Origin: Manduca sexta
Lineage: Eukaryota > Arthropoda > Insecta > Lepidoptera > Sphingidae
Assembly (NCBI RefSeq): GCF_014839805.1
Contig: NC_051141.1
Coordinates: forward strand, 20,468,777-20,532,776
Direction of reading: 5' to 3'
Length of the DNA: 64,000 nucleotides
Under the pieces are notes generated by a model. It saw only the letters and a program-made list of their open reading frames with translations, did no database searches and was not told where the DNA came from. This document shows, piece by piece, positions 24,804 through 36,978 of this stretch. How positions within the stretch are numbered: position 1 is the first letter of the stretch; the number at the start of each line of letters is the position of its first letter. Made by a program: the position numbers and the translations under genes.

Positions 24804-26843
24804 GGTGCGACGTGGCTCCGTGGTTATTGTTACAACAATTGTTTGTAATTACCTTTCCAACTATATCCCACGCAGGGTCGGCCAAGGATAGAAATGGGCT
24901 CGTGTGTCTAAAATTTTACCGATCCAATGTAGAAACTAAATTATACGCCGTCTTGATAACTGAACATTTTATATCAGCTAGGTATTGCCGACCGCAATGC
25001 TTATATTAAAATCCGTCTTTCGTTTAAAAAGTAGTCTATACCACGCAAGCACAGTGGAGCATTTTACTAGTGAATAAATATCCGAATCGAATCAGTAGTT
25101 CCAAAATAATTAGTATTTTTAAATATAAACATAATATTACTCTACAAAATGCAATAAAGAACCAATAAAAACACAATTAGAGTAGAAATATAGTACTTCT
25201 ACTGTACTTCTACAGCAATATAGCGCCGGCTCACTTACGGTTATAGACCCATCAGAGATATTTAACTGTGAAAAGAATGTTTTTTAACTTCGTAGCCTGC
25301 CTCTCTTCTTTAATATAAACGTTTATATTTCTCCCTGTCTCTTTTAATATTAAGCTTAAAAGCTCAAAGAAACGTTTAAAGGTTGAAAGTGCTCTTTTCG
25401 TTGCTGATATTATCTGTTTGAGATTTTACTATTGCAGACTCGCCACTTGGTAAGATAAAAAACTAAAGTCCATTTTTAAAAGAAATGCTACTTCACCGCG
25501 ACATAATCTGGTATTACGCGGCCTTCGTGACGTAGTGGAGTAGCCGGCTATGGTCTGCAACGACTGGTTCGACTATTTCTCTGACGTATTTCAATCTTGT
25601 CGAAATATTTGTGTAAGATTATGAGAAGTGAGGGGAAAAGTATTAATTTTTTGATGTATTTAATGTACATTAAGGAACATATTTAATATCTCTGTGTAAT
25701 CAAAAATATGTATATAACGTTTGTTCAAAAAACAGAGTAATTGACTTGTGCAGTGTAGTGTCACACGCAAGGCGACAAATGTCATTGATAACAATAAGAC
25801 ATTATATCATAATGCGACTGACTAGTCCTCGTTTAATTCGGCATATTGCTTCGCGGCAAAAATATACAATTCAATTATTCCTACAGACGTCTCACATGAT
25901 ACATATCTAAACACAGTTATAAAAACGATTGAACCATAATATTCCGCAAATGATAAATATAAGCCCGAATCCAAAATCTTTTGACTAAAAGTGTTTTTGT
26001 GACAAAGGAAACATGTAAGAGATCATCTTTCTTTGTTCCTGAGGTAAGCGATAAATTCGCCATAAAGGCACAATATTTACAAACATATTCGGGCAATGGA
26101 GGGATTGTGAGGTCGGCGCGCCTTCCCGGAGTGCCGGAGGGCCGGTGCGAAGGACATGCCGGATAATATTGCTGGTTTTAATGCTGATATTACTAAACTT
26201 AGTTGACGCCATACAGTAAATTGACTCTCGATAGTTGTTTCTGCCTTCAATGATCTGGTGTAGATTTTATAAGTCATTTTAAATCGTATTTAAACTAGTT
26301 GCCAAGGCAGAGAAACTGCTACAGACCCAAGTAATTTAGTAAGATTTTCAAATCTTTATTTACACAGTTCGCGCACCAAACATCACACCCACATTTAAGG
26401 CACTATGTTTAACACCCTGTAAGGATAGGCGAACATATTTGCATTTATCAAACAAAACCCCATATTTCAACTAAGGATCCAACTCAAAGCCATCAAGTTA
26501 CTCACTACGCAATGACGATATTGCGGCAGTATATTACTATTAAATCTGGATTCCAGTAATAAACTGGCAACTCTTAGAATTACTTAACCTTTCATTACAG
26601 GTAAACGTTCGAGGCTCAAAGGATCCCCAAATAAGGCATATCCGTTTTTGTTTGGATGTAAGGGATTTAAAATTGCTACCTAATTAGATATTATTCGGGC
26701 TATTACAGGATTTGTGTACTCTGTTAGAGTAAATTTGAGCCACAACAGTTATATACGATGGTACAATTAAATCAATTTATAATGGTATTTTATAATCATT
26801 GGTTATGATCAATAATTGTTGATTTAGATGGAAATTAATCATG

Positions 26844-27106
26844 AGCACACACACCTCTAACTTTTCTTAAAAAAAATATATGTGTTTTTTTGTGAATTAT
26901 CGCTTGCTGTAACGGTGAAGGAAAACGTCGTGGGGGAACCTGCATATCTGAAAAATTCTCTACAGGAATTTTGAGGGTGTGTGAAGTCTACCAATCCGCA
27001 CAAGGCCAGCGTGGTGGACTAAGCCCTAATCCCTCTCAGTAGAAGAGGAGGCCCATGCCCAGCAGTGGGACAGTATATTATACAGGGCTGATATTATTAT
27101 ATTATT
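26844..27106 (+). mobile_element. SINE family A, 5'-truncated
   Basis: Starts within the body at GCACACACACCTCTAAC, so the tRNA-like head with both promoter boxes is missing. It then follows the family A order: TAACGGTGAAGGAAAACG, CCAATCCGCACAAGGCCAG, CCCTAATCCCTCTCAGTAG, CAGTGGGACAGTATATTA and an ATTATT-rich tail. 5' truncation is usual for target-primed reverse transcription. Confidence 0.8.
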
Positions 27107-29129
27107 AAGTTAAGTCAGTCTTTTTCCCGCTTCGAACAAGCTTCTTTATTTTAAACTTAGACAACCTTTCCTGATACGAAGATAAGGTACGGGCGAATTC
27201 ACTTCGGTAGCAAATTACCTTACGGCTTTTATTTTGTATACTTTCAATGCGTTCTCAGTGGATGGGAAGAATAGGCGCCCATAATGCGGTGGCGTATCCA
27301 CGCAAAGAACTGACCGGACTATAATATAGTATAGTTTAAATGTAAGATGTTTGTCAGCGTAAGCTTTACATACGATTGTTCATTCTCATTGCAAATGAAA
27401 TTAGTATAACAAAACACAAATTAGTTTAGTCACTGATTTTTTTTTATATGTATTACAATATTAATCCATAAAATATACCTTGTATGATATAATATCTGTC
27501 TCGTGTAATCGGAACTCAACTTATAAGTTATTGTCATAGGAAAAAATATTATCTCAAGAATAAAACCTAGAGCCACTTAATTCACCGCATTTAGCAATCA
27601 CTGCCACGAATAAATGCCATCCAACTTCTAATGTCTGAGTAAAATGCGCTAAAGGACAAACAAAAATACCAATACCTAGTAACATGTGTGCAACTCATCC
27701 GGCATCAGAATAAACCACGAGAACACACAAATGTTAGAATCGGAAACGCCGAGAAGAGCCGCGACGAGTCGTGACGGGCGGAGGCCGGAATATGACATTA
27801 TTGTATCGATATTTGTTGGTAAACTGTTGCTATGTTATAGGTGAAGATATTGGGTACTGTTAGAGCTAATTCTGGACAGACTAGATGTATCCAAGTCTAA
27901 CTCAGCTTTACCTAATCGAGATAAATTTATTGTAACTGCACGACTCACCGCTATGATTTGATGGCGGTTTTAGTGTTTCGATACATATTTGTTTTGACAT
28001 TCGATGCTGGACGTATACGTTTGCCAAACCATCACTGTCAACCATTCAAGTGTGTATGATAGTGGAATATAGGCAGCTTGCTCTTTAAGACAAGACTCAC
28101 CAACATTTTTAACAGCTAAAATAATTGTAAATTGTATTTTAAATACATTATGGAATTGTTTTATAAAAGTGGAATATCCCTTTGACATTCAATCAAAAAA
28201 TAAGAGAATTTTGTAACAAATACTCGACGGAATACAGAGGTGACGCTTTATATTTTTGAAAGCCGCTTCGACGGTATGGCCGGAATTATTTCACGAAATT
28301 CCTAAAGTATCTTTGTTTAATTTATGAGAGACAAAAAGGCTGTCTTGACAAAATTGTAGAGGTACTAAACTATATTATAACCACTATTAAAAATACTAGA
28401 TTATACTTGAGGATATGCTCGCGTAAACCTCTTCTAAGAAAACATATCTCACGTAAGACAATAACCGAGATTCAAAGTAACCTATATTAAGTTAACCATC
28501 AGCACAGTCTTCCAGCCGTGAGCCGAACACCGAAATTCATTTAACGGTAAATGCGTGATGTGTCGAACTTCTTCACGTGACCTTGCATATAACGTCTACT
28601 AAAGTTTGTAAACATGTTAGGATAATTATTGAAAGAAGAAACAACTTGATGGATTTGTATGATATATTGAATACGGATTGATAAAGTCCCGAATTAACAT
28701 AAGGCTATTGTTGAAAAATATAATCATGTATCTAATCAATATTCAGTAGCCAAAAGTCAAACCTGTTGATTTTGACAAGACAATATCAACAAACTATAAT
28801 TAGACTATTCGATAGTGTTGCTAATGAGGATCAAATACTGAGAAACAATGACATAAGGAAACCTAAAAGAAATGACTCGGTTTATTTAAAAATATTGTTG
28901 TACAGAAAGGTTGGGACCCGGTTAAATGTTCTGGTGTTTTTATTTTTCAAATCTTCAAGTTCTAAATACTAAGTAATTAGAATTTTAAAATGAATAAAAA
29001 AGGTTTTAGCTTACTTACAACTCTTTAGCCAGGAATGCATTATCGTATTCAGGTAAAATTATAATAAGATTTTTATAAAGTTTAACATTGCCTTAAACAC
29101 CTTCCCAAAAATTTCTTCAACTCTTAGAC

Positions 29130-29398
29130 TATATTGTATACTGACCCACTGCTGGGCACGGGCCTCCTCAACTCCTTGAGGGAATTAGGCCCTAGCCTAT
29201 CAAGCTGACCTAATGCTAGTTGGTAAACTTCACAAATCTTCAAAATTCTTATTAAGAACTCCTCAGGCACCTATGCATGCAGCATCGTACAAACAAGATT
29301 TAATTCAAATTCACACATATATTTTAAAAATAAGAGGTGCGTGGCTTTGTGTTTTAACCTACGGATCGTTTCGTTCTACTCTTAACTAGACTATTCCC
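29130..29398 (-). mobile_element. SINE family A, diverged copy
   Basis: The order of blocks on the plus strand is that of a minus-strand copy: CTGACCCACTGCTGGGCACG, GGCCTCCTCAACTCC, GAATTAGGCCCTAGCC, TTGGTAAACTTCACAA and finally TAACTAGACTATTCC at the tRNA-like head. Many substitutions and indels (the GGTTCAAATCC B box is barely readable) make this an old copy. Confidence 0.65.
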
Positions 29399-30030
29399 GC
29401 TCAGGGACAAGTTCATTAAATTCCGGGCTGTGCAGTTAGCTGCGTTTCGTCAAAACAACGAGTTGTTTCTGATTGTGTTTTCCCTGCGGTCGGATGTTCA
29501 ACGCTGAACATCTGCAAGCGAATCCATTACAATGAGTCTCTTTGAGCCATCACATTTATATTTATCCTTCGCATATTGTATCAAATGTCCGCGTACTAGA
29601 TTAAAACGCGATAAATAAAAGATATTTGTGGTTAACATTCCTTATGGCCAGTTAGCAGATGTTAATCCTATTTGGTAACCTAGTGCTAATTGGTTTATAA
29701 ATAGCCACAGAATGATGTTAAACCTAGAGATTAGACCCAGGATCTGGCAGAACATATACTTCGCAATGAGGTCAATGAGGCGTCACTTTCAAGCAATCAT
29801 GACCACCAAACCCACCTGCAAAATATACCTCTAATTAAACTATCGCGAAATTAGTTAATAGTTTAAAAGGTTTTTGTTATGTGTGTGCCGCCAAATCGAT
29901 TACAACTTGGGCAATTGGTTGGGTTTTGTATTAGGTTTAATTTGCGCGTAAACTTAAGCAATTAGCTTGAATGCGGGCTTGTACCCATGTTTATAATAAG
30001 GGAACCATCAAATAGTTCTCTTATTATTAA

Positions 30031-30046
30031 CACACACACACACACA
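30031..30046. repeat. (CA)8 microsatellite
   Basis: A pure CA run preceded by TTATTATTAA. Possibly the tail of an old retroelement, but no body is recognisable. Confidence 0.8.
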
Positions 30047-30788
30047 TTTCAATCTAATTAAGCTTTGATGATGAGTAGAGACAGCGGTAAATATTTCATG
30101 TTACTTAATTTGTTTATAGTTAAATGTGTTACAAAGAGTGTCAGATGATATTCTTGATTGTCTAAATAATTTCTGAGAGCGAAATTCTTAAAGAGGGTGT
30201 GTAAACAACCCCAAAAACTCTCTCAGGGCTAGGCTTATTCCAAATCCAGTTATTTTTGTTTGAAGACATGATAGCAAATTCTTTTACCCCGCGGCAGGTT
30301 TTTGCAGAGAATATAAAAATAACATATTTTATTGTCATTGTAGTTGTCTGTGTTTTTGCCCACGTGTCTCTAGTACTTAGTAGTACTTACATATTCTGTA
30401 AATCTAGGTTAAAATATGGTAATTCTTCGGAATATTCAGATCCGCCTAGACTATACTACCGATTTCTACATCCCTGCCCCCGATCAACAGTGTTTGCAAT
30501 AATGTTTTGACGGAGTCAATGAGAATAGTTTTAAATAATAAAAATCGTTAATAATGGTTTGCAGTTAGTCTAGTATTTTAGTTCGTAGTTAGCAATGAAC
30601 GACCAAACCTTACCAGCCTCACTTATAACATGCTAGACCTCGTATTTCTAATGAGGCATCGCTTTGTGATTACAACTATTTCGATGCTACATTCTGGAGT
30701 TTACACGAATGACACTAGTTAAGACTATCGAGATTTGGCGACTAAGTACCTCGCGCTGTTAAGTATATCCAACAGACCTCCGCAAATG

Positions 30789-30925
30789 CATGCCTTTTAT
30801 TCCCGAAGGGAGAAGCAGAGATGCGAACTGATGCACCTTTGTCGCTGTATATATTTCATACCGTGATGTAACGGGAAGCAAGCCTATCGCCATATCGGGC
30901 ACAAATTCCAGATTCCGGGCTGATA
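30789..30925 (-). mobile_element. SINE family B, fragment
   Basis: Contains AGCCTATCGCCATATCGGGC, then ACAAATTCCAGATTCCGGGC and TGATATTGAT in the order of a minus-strand family B copy. Upstream is a diverged 3' end (ATGCCTTTTATTCCCGAAGG). The tRNA-like head is absent. It lies 130 bases from a family B copy on the opposite strand, forming an inverted pair. Confidence 0.7.
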
Positions 30926-31053
30926 TTGATTAAAAATTTATATATCTCCCCGGGCCGGGTTTCAGAGCGGTACTTATGCTACTACACCACCGAAGCAGTC
31001 AAGACTGCTGCAAAAAGTATATATAATGAATATTTGCCCTTTTTAATTATAAC

Positions 31054-31318
31054 TGACTGCCTGCCTCGGTGGCGTAGTTGTACTGCATGCACGGTACGAC
31101 AGCACTCTGAGGTCCTGAGTTCGAATCCTGGGTCGGGCAAAGTGATATTTGGGTTTTTCTGCAGTATCAACCCGGAGTCTGAAATTTGTGCCCGATATGG
31201 CGATAGGCTCGCCCCCTATAACACCATGGGACGGAACACACTTGGCGAAAAGTGGGAACCTTGGTTGCGCCTCTGCATACCCCTTCGGGGGTAAATGCGT
31301 GATATTGTGTGTGTATGT
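31054..31318 (+). mobile_element. SINE family B, near full length
   Basis: The tRNA-like head has GGTGGCGTAGTTG (A-box region, 31069-31081) and GAGTTCGAATCCTGGG (B box, about 31118-31133). A unique body follows with GGGTTTTTCTGCAGTATCAA and ATATGGCGATAGGCTCGCC. The 3' end reads CCTCTGCATACCCCTTCGGG then GGTAAATGCGTGAT and a GT-rich tail. That end resembles the RTE-type LINE end at 57168-57236. The 122-codon frame over this copy is a by-product of the repeat and is not a gene. Confidence 0.8.
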
Positions 31319-31644
31319 TTAATCCTTTTGGGACCTGTTACTTCTATTCTGTTTGTTTAGTTATGTAACTAACAGCATGAATTTTTAACATCACAGATAC
31401 AATTATTAAAAAGCGCAGATTGTTGTTAATATTTCTTGAATAAGGCTTATTAATAATAAAATTGATAGTATAAAACACAACATATAGATTATGATAAATT
31501 ATTCGATGAATTTATTGTAGTACAAAGTACGTTGTCACAGTCACTCAGAGACGCTCTTCACTCGGCGTGAGAATAGTCGACCTCCGTCTTAACTGACACC
31601 ACTTTTTACCTACATTAATATCTCAGCACACGTCATGGTTCACG

Positions 31645-31675
31645 TCTCCCTTCCCTTCCTTCCCCTTTCCCCTCC
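31645..31675. repeat. 31-base pure pyrimidine tract
   Basis: An uninterrupted run of C and T (TCTCCCTTCCCTTCCTTCCC and onward) between ACG and AGCC. Mirror-like polypyrimidine tracts can adopt triplex structures. It could also serve as a polypyrimidine tract ahead of the CAG at 31675-31677, although no exon is evident after it. Confidence 0.6.
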
Positions 31676-32177
31676 AGCCTCCTCCGTGCCCTCCAGGCCC
31701 TACCGCCGTTTTAATGTCGCCCTTCATAATCGGAGAGGAACATTTTCACTTTGTTACATTATTGATTTAGTTTCTTGTCTTGTGACAGTGCAAATGTATG
31801 TTCAGGGTTGACGGTAAGGATGGGATCTGTACGTATTAAACAAATTCGTTTTGGTAAAAAAATGGTGGGCCGTTTTTATTGTAGTTATTAATTTCTAAAG
31901 GCATAATGTTTCAGGCAATATTAGCACCAAGTCCTGTCCCTACTTGGATAGAAGTCTTACTTATAATTATTTTGTCGGGGTATTGTCGTACCCAAAGTAT
32001 GATTGTACTTTCATAAATAAAATTGGCTACATAAGTCACATAAGAGCGCATCAGGTTTTTTTGTTATTAGTTCGAATTTTATTATTGTTATTGTTGTCTT
32101 AATATTGTTAAATTTAGAGTTAGATTATATTGTTAGTTGTAAGTCTTTTGGCCAAGTGCTGTACTTTCATACAATTT

Positions 32178-32195
32178 ATAAATAAATAAATAAAT
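32178..32195 (+). repeat. (AAAT)n tail, possible retroelement 3' end
   Basis: TATAAATAAATAAATAAAT follows CTGTACTTTCATACAA. Such tetranucleotide tails end many non-LTR elements. The body upstream (about 32050-32175) has no recognisable coding sequence. Confidence 0.35.
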
Positions 32196-32393
32196 CAAAG
32201 GTCTGAAGCACGACTAGAAATTACCCAGCCTTAGTTCGAGTTAAATATACCTGTCCAGTTTGTACAGTTGCCGAGACCGAAATCAGCTAGGTAGACATCA
32301 TCATCAGTAGTCTTTTATGATTCTAATACGATATTATTTGTGACGTTCAGACACGGGACAAATGTTTAGGGGCCACAAACATCTAACAGATAG

Positions 32394-32551
32394 ATTTGGG
32401 AACCGCTCGTTAGTTACCCGAGTTATTGCGCACTTTGTCATGAAGATGACAAACATTTGTTCAAATGCAGTTTAGCGTATCCTAAATATTACAAGAGAAT
32501 GTTAAAAGGAGACAAGATTAAATTGATGATAAGTTAAATAAAAAAAAAAAA
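32394..32551 (+). mobile_element. LINE 3' end: zinc-knuckle-like peptide then poly-A
   Basis: A frame open from 32394 to TAA 32535-32537 encodes 47 residues, including CALCHEDDKHLFKC, a C-x2-C-x8-H/x4-C type arrangement close to the Cys/His motif found at the C-terminus of many non-LTR retrotransposon ORF2 proteins. A 12-13 base A-run follows the stop immediately, as at a LINE 3' end. It stands directly next to the oppositely oriented LINE at 32552-33451. Identity as a LINE tail is inferred from motif plus poly-A; only this last piece survives. Confidence 0.5.
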
Positions 32552-33451
32552 TGTATTTTATTTCAAAATCAGTGAGTCCATAGTATGTTAGTAAAAATTA
32601 TGACTTAAGGGCTAGGTTAGTAAACAGTAAACAGTTTAATACTATTATTTTTGCACTAATTTTACGGTAGACATACACCTCCGCACACAAGAATACAAAA
32701 GAGTTGAGTCATACCGCCCAGCAATCATTTTCAGGATATGATTGGAACTAGCTCGCACTCTGCTCAGCATCGAGGCAGTCTTTTTGCGCAAAATCGCAAA
32801 GAAATCATTTGTTTTTGCTTGGGCGAACATCCCTGACGCACTGCAGTACCGGGGTAGACCCATAAAAATCCTAAAATCGTTACTATATTGTATACGTAGA
32901 GCATTGATAGCCCGCTGAGTATAGTTAGTCCACAGGCTGCACGTGTAAAAGACTTGACAGAAGGCTTTAAATAATGTTGTTTTAACCGCCTCACTACATC
33001 GCGCAAACCTGCTAGAGACCATGTTACATCGAACTGCCAACGCTCTACGCTCCCTTTCAATATCTGCTTGATCGTTAAGATCATCGGTTACGTAATGCCC
33101 TAAATATTTAAATTCAAATACGCGCTTAATTGCACAACCATTTAGTGTAATGGTTGGTACTGACTCAGGACATTTACCTTCAGCCTTAAACACCAAGAAC
33201 TCACTTTTATTAACATTATATGTTAAACCATGCAGCAGGGCATAACGCTCACAGCACTTTATGAGTTCTCTAAGTGCCCGTACCGTTGGGCTCAGCAGTA
33301 CCATATCATCAGCATAGCTGATGTTGTTGACACTGATATCGTCAATACGACAACCAATCAATTTGCTACTGAGCTCAACAATCAGGTCATTGACATAAAT
33401 GTTGAACAAAATCGGAGACATTATGCCTCCCTGTCTTACCCCATAATTCAG
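32552..33451 (-). mobile_element. 5'-truncated non-LTR retrotransposon (LINE)
   Basis: The element consists of an uninterrupted 268-residue reverse-transcriptase segment (see the pseudogene entry) followed by about 90 bases of 3' UTR ending TGAAATAAAATACAT. It is cut at its 5' end inside the RT domain, where an in-frame TAG at 33452-33454 marks the junction with unrelated DNA. This is the usual outcome of incomplete target-primed reverse transcription. It abuts the poly-A of the plus-strand LINE tail at 32551, so one element probably inserted into or beside the other. Confidence 0.75.
32645..33451 (-). pseudogene. Reverse transcriptase segment of a LINE ORF2 (N-terminally truncated)
   Basis: The open frame begins with the palm motif GVRQGGIMSPILFNIYVNDL, then has the catalytic YADD box (YADDMVLL) about 33 residues after SPILF, the KSEFLVFK block and a KYLGHYVTDDL thumb-entry motif. 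A roughly 150-residue C-terminal extension with RALAVRCNMVSSRFARC and IFMGLPRYCSASGMF follows. These are hallmarks of non-LTR retrotransposon RTs that copy element RNA at a nicked target. The endonuclease domain and the N-terminal RT motifs are missing, so the copy cannot be autonomous. With no stop or frameshift in 268 codons, the insertion looks fairly young. The clade is uncertain; the sequence feels closest to Jockey/CR1-type elements but I could not test this. Confidence 0.85.
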
Positions 33452-34755
33452 CTACCTAAATACCACCAATTATTCGCACACAATCAGAATAATTATTGTC
33501 GACCTCTAAGGTGTATGATAGATTGGTAAACTAAGATTTGCTCGACCTTGGGTGGACATATTATATAAATTAAAACTATTCGCTTTAATAACTTAACATT
33601 CTAGTATTTTCTGAATCATAAACAAAAGAGTTGTTGGAATAGAGTAATTAATGTAACTAGAAATATTAATAATGTAACAAAAGCCTCAAGAAACGATAAT
33701 AACTTGTACTAACTACTATCAAGTATTATACCTGTAACAGTGAAAGTCTGTAAATCTCGCTGAAGCCAGACGTTTTTCAGCCGTAAATTTTACCTAAAAA
33801 TAACTTAGATTAATGTACTTGAGTTAAAACTTAGAGGTTCGAGTAGAGCTTTGTTCAGGAGTTCAACGCGCTCCATCTAATGTTTTATTCGGCCTCGGCA
33901 AACTCTGTATATCAGATGGTATAAATGTGGAGACTAAATAAAGGTGCGTCAGCAAATTCCGCAGTTTAATTGTTAACCGTGCTCTAATTTCACTGAACGT
34001 AACTTCAACAGCTTCGTTGGTACTCACTGAGTTTGTTCGAGTAGTATCACCGCGATCAAACTGATAAATAAACCTACCACATGACTATAATCATTATATT
34101 TATTAACTATCGCAAATACTTTTCTCACGCTTAGAAGTAAAGACAGCTGATGCTGTCTAAATTTGCACTATAAGTAGGTAAATATTTTCCATTAACCCAT
34201 TTTTTTTACATTTCAATAAAAAACTCAATTTTCGAACAAAAGTTATGTGAATATAATTTTAAATACATGACTAGAGCTTAAGTTGGTTTGCTTCGGTTAA
34301 TCTAGAATGTTCTAGTGTGCGCTATCCTTTGCACCTTTAAAGTTCGCAGTAAACGTAAATCTATGTGCGAGCTGACACGGTTGGGTTACAAAGCGAATAG
34401 GTGGTAATCGATACGTACTTAACTAGAGCGTGTCATCCTTTTTGTTTGTAAACTGTAAGCACTCAACTATGTGACGGTAACTTTGGCAATGCAACTAAAT
34501 GGATACTCGACATTTTGTATCCCGACATGTAATATAAGTGATAATGACGAGTGGCTTTATGGGATCAAACGGTCTAAAATTATGTGTACATAATGTAATA
34601 TATTTATTTCTTAGTTGTGACTACAATCAGCTGTTTGTATTTCAGTGGCGAAAAGTCCATATAACCGGATTCTTGTGGGCATCCTTTTCGTTTTATGTAA
34701 CATCTATGTAAAATCTAAATATCATTAGAATGATTTGCAGACCGCATTTAGGCAC

Positions 34756-34804
34756 CTCACCCGACACAACATAGTAGTAACTTTATTATGTTGTGTCGGG
34801 TGAG
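34756..34804. other. Perfect 18-bp hairpin (22 bp with wobble)
   Basis: CTCACCCGACACAACATA (34756-34773) is the exact reverse complement of TATGTTGTGTCGGGTGAG (34787-34804). Four further pairs, including GU, leave a 5-base loop. The total of 49 bases is shorter than a usual animal pre-miRNA, so a small fold-back repeat is more likely. Confidence 0.7.
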
Positions 34805-36800
34805 ATTTCAAAAAATTTCACCCTTCGCTACTGGTGTATTTCTAGATCATTGTTAGTAAAGATCTAAAAATGAGCCTATCGATTGTTTTAGTTTCTGCTT
34901 TTTTTTTGTTACTTCTCTATGTAAAAGCTTACACATGGGCCGAGTTCACGAGAGTGCACGGCCCTAAAAACTTGCTCATCTGTATATCTGTATGAGATTA
35001 ATTTTACAAATCTTATTTTAATAATTCCAGTGTTTAGGGAATATTAGTCGACTTTCCATTAAAAGTAAATAGGAAAGAGATCCCCGTAATATTTGTTTGT
35101 AACTTTTTTCATTTCGCTTGACGGGCTTAGAAGACCGAGTTATAAATCCTTTTTGTGGGTCTGAGTTGTGAGAGTTTCGGACCTACGAAGATTTAGTAGG
35201 AATGGCCGGCGTGACCTAGACAAAAAATAAATTCTAAGTTACTTAATTATAATTTATTCTATAATTGATATAAACAGTTTTAATAAGGAAGAGAAATGCT
35301 ATGGCGTCTTTATGAATTTTAAACGTATTTACTGCAAAACCGCATGAAGATACATAGCCAACGCTACTAGTTCTACAATCGTAAACACTAATACGATAGG
35401 AACATAAATGTATGCGAATGACAAATCCTGTCGATAGACTTAACGAACTGTTATAACTTCTCATACATACGTTGCTGGTATGTAGTACTTGGCTACGGTG
35501 CCAGATCAGCGATACAAAAAACATAATCCCTTAATGACAGCGAGGATTTGATCATCAAAAAGAAAATTTAATACACGACTGATACCTAAATTCATTCCTT
35601 TGTTCTTTGAATCTCTATTATAATTATTTACAGAAATAATAAAGAATTTATAACGTTAAGATTAAGAGCTCTGTAGGAGTAAACATTTAACTTATAAAAT
35701 TCTATTATTTAGTTATTTGGGCGTAATCCGAAGCGTTGGTCCGACCAGGTGGCCAACTCCATAAATATGCCAATGAGCGTAGCGGTGCACTAAGCCGAAG
35801 ATCGCGTCTCGTGGAGAAAGAAAAAAAAAATTTTGTAACAAGCAAAATTACATAATATAGGTAATTATAAATTTAATACACTTAAATCTATTTGCTCGTC
35901 ACAAAAGCGAACCCAGCTCAGCATATGCTGATAAAAGACCAGCGCCGATCTTCCGCTGGGCCATTTTGTGATGTCATGGGCGCCAAAGGCATAAACATTA
36001 CAAAACTAACGAAAGCTAACGAGCATCATGAATGCCCCGTGCAAATCATGCACCATAACATTACTGAATGACCTTGGACTGGATCACGATCCTCCATAAT
36101 GAGGGGCCGACTGAAGACAGAGAGTTATCTGAAATTTATTAAAAATCTTAATAAATACGAATTTAATTAACACCGCGCTTCACTATGAGCGTTAGACATC
36201 AGTATTATTAATGCTCAATAATTAAAGCTGCCTCTACATTCAAACAGAATGGCGACATTGGAGTGTGCAGTTAATATGTCTAATTCCGATACAAAAGCTT
36301 ACTTAGTTAAGTGTCGTATACAACCCAATGCAATCGGAATTGTATCGGAGCTATTCTCTAGTGCGGTAAGCCGCGGTAGGAAGCGGTGGGGGCGGGGAGG
36401 ACTAAACAAATGAGATCGTTCCGTGGGTACTTTAGGGTTAATGGCTGAACAATTGGTCTTCTGCACAAGGTAGGCGGGGATAAAATAGTAAGAGACACTT
36501 CACTGATATATTTGATGAAAACTGAATACATCTACAAACACTACTCCTAAAAGTTTGAATATTGGGTTTTTTGTTTTGAAAAGAAAGGTGATCAATGTCT
36601 GGAGCTGTCTGATTCTGAAGAAATTAAGACTAATAGAAAACTAAGGAATTCGATCGACTTTGGATTTACTTTCCGGAATAACCGAGCGCGAGCAGAGTCG
36701 AGCTATAAGCAAAAAATATTAATCGACTGTTAGATATATTTTCAGTAGATAATAATTAATATTTCTTAAAGCATTTTACTTAATTTTTCATCGTTTAAAA

Positions 36801-36978
36801 GAGGCAGGGGCGTAGTTACATCCGCGCCGTATCAGTGATACGGGGTCCACGAGCTCTGGGGCCCCTCTTGGCCCATATCTACTTTAAATTAAGCAGGTGC
36901 CCAAAAGTTCGCTCTGCCCTGATGGACACTCCGACAAATTTAGATATAGGGCCCCTCTATGAGAAGCTATGCTACTGA
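36801..36978. repeat. Unclassified GC-richer repeat-like block
   Basis: Bounded by GCAGGGGCGTAGTTAC (36804) and GAAGCTATGCTACTG (36963-36977), whose ends are loosely inverted. Inside are two similar stretches around GGGGCCCCTC (36859) and GGGCCCCTCT (36948). It resembles a dispersed element I associate with lepidopteran genomes, but no family can be named from one copy. Confidence 0.35.

Noticed and set aside
30926..31294. 122-codon plus-strand open frame
   Set aside because: It lies mostly within the SINE B copy at 31054-31318 (tRNA-like head, B box, shared body) and is open by chance.
32764..33084. 106-codon minus-strand frame overlapping the RT segment
   Set aside because: Out of frame with the recognisable reverse transcriptase motifs; a shadow of that coding sequence.
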